DNA of 64,000 nucleotides, taken from Streptomyces bathyalis (GTDB taxonomy: Bacteria > Actinomycetota > Actinomycetes > Streptomycetales > Streptomycetaceae). Below the pieces are notes generated by a model. The model saw only the letters and a list, made by a program, of their open reading frames with translations. It had not been told where the DNA came from and ran no database searches. The stretch is from contig NZ_CP048882.1 of the NCBI RefSeq assembly GCF_015910445.1, positions 310,001-374,000 of the forward strand, read 5' to 3'. Shown here in pieces: positions 60,367 to 64,000 of this stretch. Position 1 is the stretch's first letter, and each line of letters begins with the position of its first letter. The translations under genes and the position numbers were made by a program.

Positions 60367-62004
60367 TCAGGGTGCCTGCACGTCGCCGCACAGGTGGACG
60401 CGCACGCCCAGTTCTTCGAACGCGGCGGCCTTCGCGAGCAGCGCCTTGTCGGCCGTGGCGCGGTCGGGCGCGTATGCGACGTTGAGGTGATTGGCCCTGT
60501 GGCGGGCCATGAACTGGTCACGTGTCACGCCGTGCAGCACCGCGTGCATGATCGGCCACTGCGGTGTGGTGGACTCCAGCCGCCGCCTGGTCTCCTCCTC
60601 GGGCAGGGCGACCACCGTCGCGCGCCCGATGTCCAGGTTGAGCGCGCCGTCCATGATGAACACGCGGGACCAGACGATCTCGCCGGGCTTCGAGACGCCG
60701 CTGAGGGTGCCGCCGCCGAGCGGGAAGTACATCGGCGGCTGGCGCATGCTCCACGACTTGTCGTAGCCGCCGTTGTGCGACGCGGGCACGGAACCGGAGA
60801 TCTCGAAGACCCACACGAAGCGGCCGTCGTACTCCTCGCCCCAGCGCACGTCGTGCAGCGTCGTGGCCGGGTCCAGATGCATCGCGCTCCATACCCGGTT
60901 GGTGACGAGCGCGTCGACCGCGACGCCCTCGTCGACCTCGTTGAAGTGGGGAAGCGGCGCTCCCTCGTAGAGCACGCGTGAGCCGTCGCGGCTGCGCACC
61001 GCGGGGCGTTCGACGTTGTTGAGCAGCCCCTCGGCCAGGTCACTCGCGGGGACGGTGTCCTTGAGTCCCTGCTGGTACTGGATGCCGACCGCGTCCAGTC
61101 CGAAGTCGTCGGCGATGCGCAGCGCCGCGATGTACATCTTGAACTGGCTGTGCAGCTGGGCGTCGGTCAGCTCGGACGCCTCGTCCTGACCGGTGTGGAA
61201 GACCAGGCCGGCGTTCTCCAGCCACGCGCGCACCTGCGCGGCCTCCTCGTCCTCGATGCGGTTCATCTCGGCCACCAGGGCGCTCTGCGAGAGGCGTTCC
61301 TTGTAGATGCCGAGCGGGTTGAGCAGTTCGTCGTCGAGGATGGCGTTGTACATGCCCATGCAGCCCTCGTCGAAGACCCCGAGGATGCTCTTCTCGCTCT
61401 TCAACTGCCGTGCCAGAGCGCGTCCCAGGTCGGTCTCGGGTCCGGGCGCCGGTTCGGGCAGCGGGCGCACATGGCTCACATCGTGTGTCAGTTCCCCGGT
61501 CTCCAGCCAGGTGCGCAGGCCGCCGCGTGCCCAGTCGTCGGTGAAGTGTTCGCTCCACAGCAGCGAGTACGCGCGTTGCGCCTTGGTGAGGCTGCCGGCC
61601 AGGCCGAGGAGGCCGACCAGTCCGGGGTGCCGGCCGCTCCAGTTGGCGGCGACGAGGACGGGTCCGCGGTGGCTGCGCAGCCCGGCCAGCACGTGGTGGC
61701 TGTACTGCCACACCGCCTCGGCGACGATCAGCGGCGCGTCCGGCGGTATGTGCTTGAAGATCTCGATGCCGGCGCGCTGGCTGTCGATGAATCCGTGGCC
61801 CTTGCCGGCGTCGTAGCTGTGGCTGCGCTCGACCCTCCAGCCCAACTCCGCCACGGCTGCGGTGAGTTCGGCCTCGAACCGCTCCTGTGCCGGCCAGCAG
61901 GTGACGTTCGCGTCCGGCCGCAGGTCCCCGCTGGCGACCAGGTGGACGACGCCTGGACGCGCGGCCGGCGGCGTGAAGGGCTGAGGCATGGTGTAGGTCG
62001 TCAA
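60367..62004 (-). CDS. L-fucose/L-arabinose isomerase-fold protein
   Basis: A 545-residue protein of the fucose-isomerase-like superfamily, which binds a metal and interconverts aldoses and ketoses. The front has the Rossmann-like substrate domain (VAEAVWQYSHHVLAGLRSHRGPVLVAANWSG is its central part, with GLVGLLGLAG following). GVFDEGCMGMYNAILDDELL supplies acidic metal ligands, and GIQYQQGLKDT and GGYDKSWSMRQPPMYFP come later. I favour the TTG at 62004 (AGGAG six bases upstream) over the ATG 15 bases inside. It lies between two glycosidase genes, consistent with metabolism of the released sugar. Confidence 0.82.
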   Translation of the reverse strand: MTTYTMPQPFTPPAARPGVVHLVASGDLRPDANVTCWPAQERFEAELTAAVAELGWRVERSHSYDAGKGHGFIDSQRAGIEIFKHIPPDAPLIVAEAVWQYSHHVLAGLRSHRGPVLVAANWSGRHPGLVGLLGLAGSLTKAQRAYSLLWSEHFTDDWARGGLRTWLETGELTHDVSHVRPLPEPAPGPETDLGRALARQLKSEKSILGVFDEGCMGMYNAILDDELLNPLGIYKERLSQSALVAEMNRIEDEEAAQVRAWLENAGLVFHTGQDEASELTDAQLHSQFKMYIAALRIADDFGLDAVGIQYQQGLKDTVPASDLAEGLLNNVERPAVRSRDGSRVLYEGAPLPHFNEVDEGVAVDALVTNRVWSAMHLDPATTLHDVRWGEEYDGRFVWVFEISGSVPASHNGGYDKSWSMRQPPMYFPLGGGTLSGVSKPGEIVWSRVFIMDGALNLDIGRATVVALPEEETRRRLESTTPQWPIMHAVLHGVTRDQFMARHRANHLNVAYAPDRATADKALLAKAAAFEELGVRVHLCGDVQAP

Positions 62005-62090
62005 AGTCGGCTCCTGCGCTCCTCGAACTCGGACTGATCGTCGGGGCGTTGTGCTCGCGCCGCGTTCTTCCTCTTCTCGTCGCTGCGGCG

Positions 62091-64000
62091 TCAGCCCGCA
62101 GCGTCCGTGCGCACGCTCACGCCGAGCGGGTTGCCGGGGTCGATGACGGCCGGGGCGGCGAAGCGCCGGACCGGCCCGTCGGCTCTCACCCCGGCACTCG
62201 TCCGCACCTCCCATGCGTCGACGGGAGTGCCACGCAGCTCCAGGCCGCGCAGCTGCAACGTCCCGGACGAGACGCCGACCTCGATACGTTCACCGCTGAC
62301 GGACCTGCGCACCACTCCCCATCCGGTCCCCGCGATGTAGGGCACAGCGGCGCCCGGAGCGATCCGGTCCGCCGCGAGGGTGAGAACACCGTCAAGTCCG
62401 TTCCACCGCACGCCCGTTGCGGCATCCAACAGGGAGAAGCCCGCCATGGCGCGGCTGTAGTGGTCACCGCACTCGATCTCGTTGAACGGGTTGCGGCGTA
62501 GCCCGTCGTACCGTGCCCGCACCGCTGAGACCACGGACAGGGCCTCGTCCCGCAGCCCTTCGGCCAGGCAGGCAGCGGCGTACTGGTACTCCGTTCCCGT
62601 CCACACCTCGTCGGCGTACCGCACCGGCACGCGGGGGCGGCCGCCGCGGGGCCAGGTGCACAGCAGCAGACCGGCGTCGTCACGGTCGGCGTAGACGCGG
62701 TAGCCGTGCTCGAAGTCCCTGAAGGAGGTACGGAAGTTGTGGCGGTGCACCGAACGCAGCGCCGTGCGGACATGGTCCGCCGGAAGGAGATGACCCAGGT
62801 CGAGCAGGTGCGCCCACCACTGGCCGATCAGCTGGTCGGACAGGCAGCCCTCGCCGTACTCGTGCGGCACGTCCTCACCCGTCAGCTGCTGCTCGTAGTA
62901 CTCGCCGTTCCACAGCAGTTCGTCGTACGCGGCCGACGCGGCCTCGAACGTCTTCGTCATCCGTGCCGCCGTTGCCCCGTCGCCGACGGTGCGTGCCATC
63001 TCGGCCATGGCGCGGAGCGCGGCGAGCCAGTAGGTGCCCACGAAGGTGTTGGGGCCGTGGAGATGGATGTCGTGCGTGACGCCCTGTGCGCCGCGCAACA
63101 CGCCGTCGCCCTCGGTGTCCCACTCGGCCCCGACGTACCCCATCAGGCGTGTGAGCGACTCCCAGCGGCTGCGAAGCCATTCGGCGCCGCCGCTCGTGCG
63201 GGCCTCGCGGTAGGTCTTGAGGACGGTGCCGAGCATCCCGTCGATGGCGGGGTCGGTGGGCCCTCCGATGGGCTCGTTCCACATCTGACGCAGGTACAGC
63301 GGTGCCCGCACACGGTGCGGTATGTACCCCTCGGGTGCCTGGGTGTGGTCGAACTCCGTGTCCCGCATGGAGCGTTCGAGAACCGGGAAGAGCTGTGCGA
63401 CGGCGTGTTCGTAGTTCCACACATGGGTGCAGTTGAGGGGGCAGGAGCCGCCGGTCTGGCCGTTCCACATGGCTGTCGAGGCTCCGAGCCCTCCCTCGAA
63501 GCCGAAGAAGGAGCCGTCGGCGGTACGGAACGTGGTGGGACTGGCGACCAGTGCCCCCTGGCTCTCCAGGGTCTCCACGACCTCGCCGGGCAGGGAGCTC
63601 CCGCGGAGTGATGCGAGCCATGAGGCGCTCGCCTCTCGCAGTGCGTCGTGATGGTCGCGCAGGTGCTCACCGGCGTCGAGAGCGCCGGCGAAGCGGGTGG
63701 CGTAGTGGTTGCCGAGCCAGAAACGGGTATGGCCGAGGTTCTCGGCGAGGCCGAACTGCTGGAAGTTCACATACCTGTTGGGGAAATGCCAGGAGACGAT
63801 GAACCGCAGCTGCGTCTCCTCCCCCGGGTCGAGGAGGAACGGAGCCGCGAGAGTGCCGTTCCACGTAAGGCCTTGCGGGCTGGGGCCGCCCGGAACGGCG
63901 GGACGGTGCTGCTGGGCGAGTTCCGCCGCCGTCGCAGTGAGTTGTGCGTAGTCAGCCTCGACCGGGGGGCACAACAGCCGCAGCGACCTGAGGAATTGCA
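62091..64000 (-). CDS. GH116 (GBA2-like) glycoside hydrolase, C-terminal part (cut by window edge)
   Basis: The last ~636 residues of a GH116-type enzyme; its N-terminus lies beyond base 64000. GH116 includes beta-glucosidase, beta-xylosidase and glucosylceramidase GBA2. The catalytic nucleophile Glu is probably in NCTHVWNYEHAVAQLFP, and the acid/base Asp in GDGVLRGAQGVTHDIH; FVGTYWLAALRAMAEMA, CLSDQLIGQWWAHLLDLG, DEVWTGTEYQYAAACL and NPFNEIECGDHYSRAM are strong family blocks. The (alpha/alpha)6 barrel and its linker are present. 86 bases separate it from the isomerase-like gene, so the three carbohydrate genes form one minus-strand operon. Confidence 0.9.
   Translation of the reverse strand, partial: QFLRSLRLLCPPVEADYAQLTATAAELAQQHRPAVPGGPSPQGLTWNGTLAAPFLLDPGEETQLRFIVSWHFPNRYVNFQQFGLAENLGHTRFWLGNHYATRFAGALDAGEHLRDHHDALREASASWLASLRGSSLPGEVVETLESQGALVASPTTFRTADGSFFGFEGGLGASTAMWNGQTGGSCPLNCTHVWNYEHAVAQLFPVLERSMRDTEFDHTQAPEGYIPHRVRAPLYLRQMWNEPIGGPTDPAIDGMLGTVLKTYREARTSGGAEWLRSRWESLTRLMGYVGAEWDTEGDGVLRGAQGVTHDIHLHGPNTFVGTYWLAALRAMAEMARTVGDGATAARMTKTFEAASAAYDELLWNGEYYEQQLTGEDVPHEYGEGCLSDQLIGQWWAHLLDLGHLLPADHVRTALRSVHRHNFRTSFRDFEHGYRVYADRDDAGLLLCTWPRGGRPRVPVRYADEVWTGTEYQYAAACLAEGLRDEALSVVSAVRARYDGLRRNPFNEIECGDHYSRAMAGFSLLDAATGVRWNGLDGVLTLAADRIAPGAAVPYIAGTGWGVVRRSVSGERIEVGVSSGTLQLRGLELRGTPVDAWEVRTSAGVRADGPVRRFAAPAVIDPGNPLGVSVRTDAAG

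Overview
The window is high-GC actinobacterial DNA, most likely from a Streptomyces chromosome or a close relative. The signs are strong GC bias at third codon positions, GTG starts, many one-component regulators (TetR, IclR, AraC, ArsR, PadR), a PAS-GAF-SpoIIE-HATPase phosphatase, and short translationally coupled operons. It reads as accessory, catabolism-rich territory with degraded patches.

Left part (1-19 kb): a truncated type II NADH dehydrogenase and a tRNA-Pro(GGG) gene are followed by a chimeric PadR/integrase pseudogene, probably the scar of an integrated element. Next come an ArsR-type regulator with an AbgT transporter facing a CocE-type hydrolase, the SpoIIE phosphatase, a TetR gene with its operators, an MMPL exporter carrying three extra C-terminal beta domains, a GlxA-type regulator with a GAPDH, and a FUSC membrane protein. 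One ~100-bp repeat occurs three times between genes here (1.9, 7.4 and 14.2 kb).

Amine region (19.9-33 kb): an MHS transporter, amidohydrolase, aldehyde dehydrogenase, TetR regulator, small membrane protein, copper amine oxidase, flavin amine oxidase, APC permease and a FeaR-like AraC regulator. Four promoter regions share a direct repeat (TGCAY, 22-bp period) that I propose as the AraC-family operator. This would make the genes one amine-to-acid catabolic regulon.

Aromatic region (34-44.4 kb): an IclR regulator faces a ten-gene operon: a ThDP decarboxylase, aldehyde dehydrogenase, SDR without its catalytic Tyr/Lys, seven-Asp-box propeller, VOC dioxygenase-like protein, PF06684-type protein, alpha/beta hydrolase, MhpA-like hydroxylase, NIPSNAP and CMD proteins. 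Three AGTGCAC(T) boxes lie between regulator and operon. The gene set suggests hydroxylation, ring cleavage and hydrolysis of an aromatic acid, plus an upstream decarboxylation/oxidation. The exact substrate cannot be read from sequence.

Second IclR cluster (46.8-54.4 kb): MFS transporter, an internally duplicated protein of unknown family, a second ThDP enzyme, an M24 creatinase/prolidase-like hydrolase and a class IV aminotransferase, tightly coupled.

Right part (54.4-64 kb): a gene graveyard with remnants of an oxidoreductase, a secreted protein, an ABC ATPase, a recombinase, a LysR regulator and a Tat-signal protein surrounds an ICMT-like methyltransferase and a PAF-acetylhydrolase-like lipase. 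The window ends in a minus-strand carbohydrate operon: GH116 (cut by the edge), a fucose-isomerase-like protein and GH172 (DUF2961).
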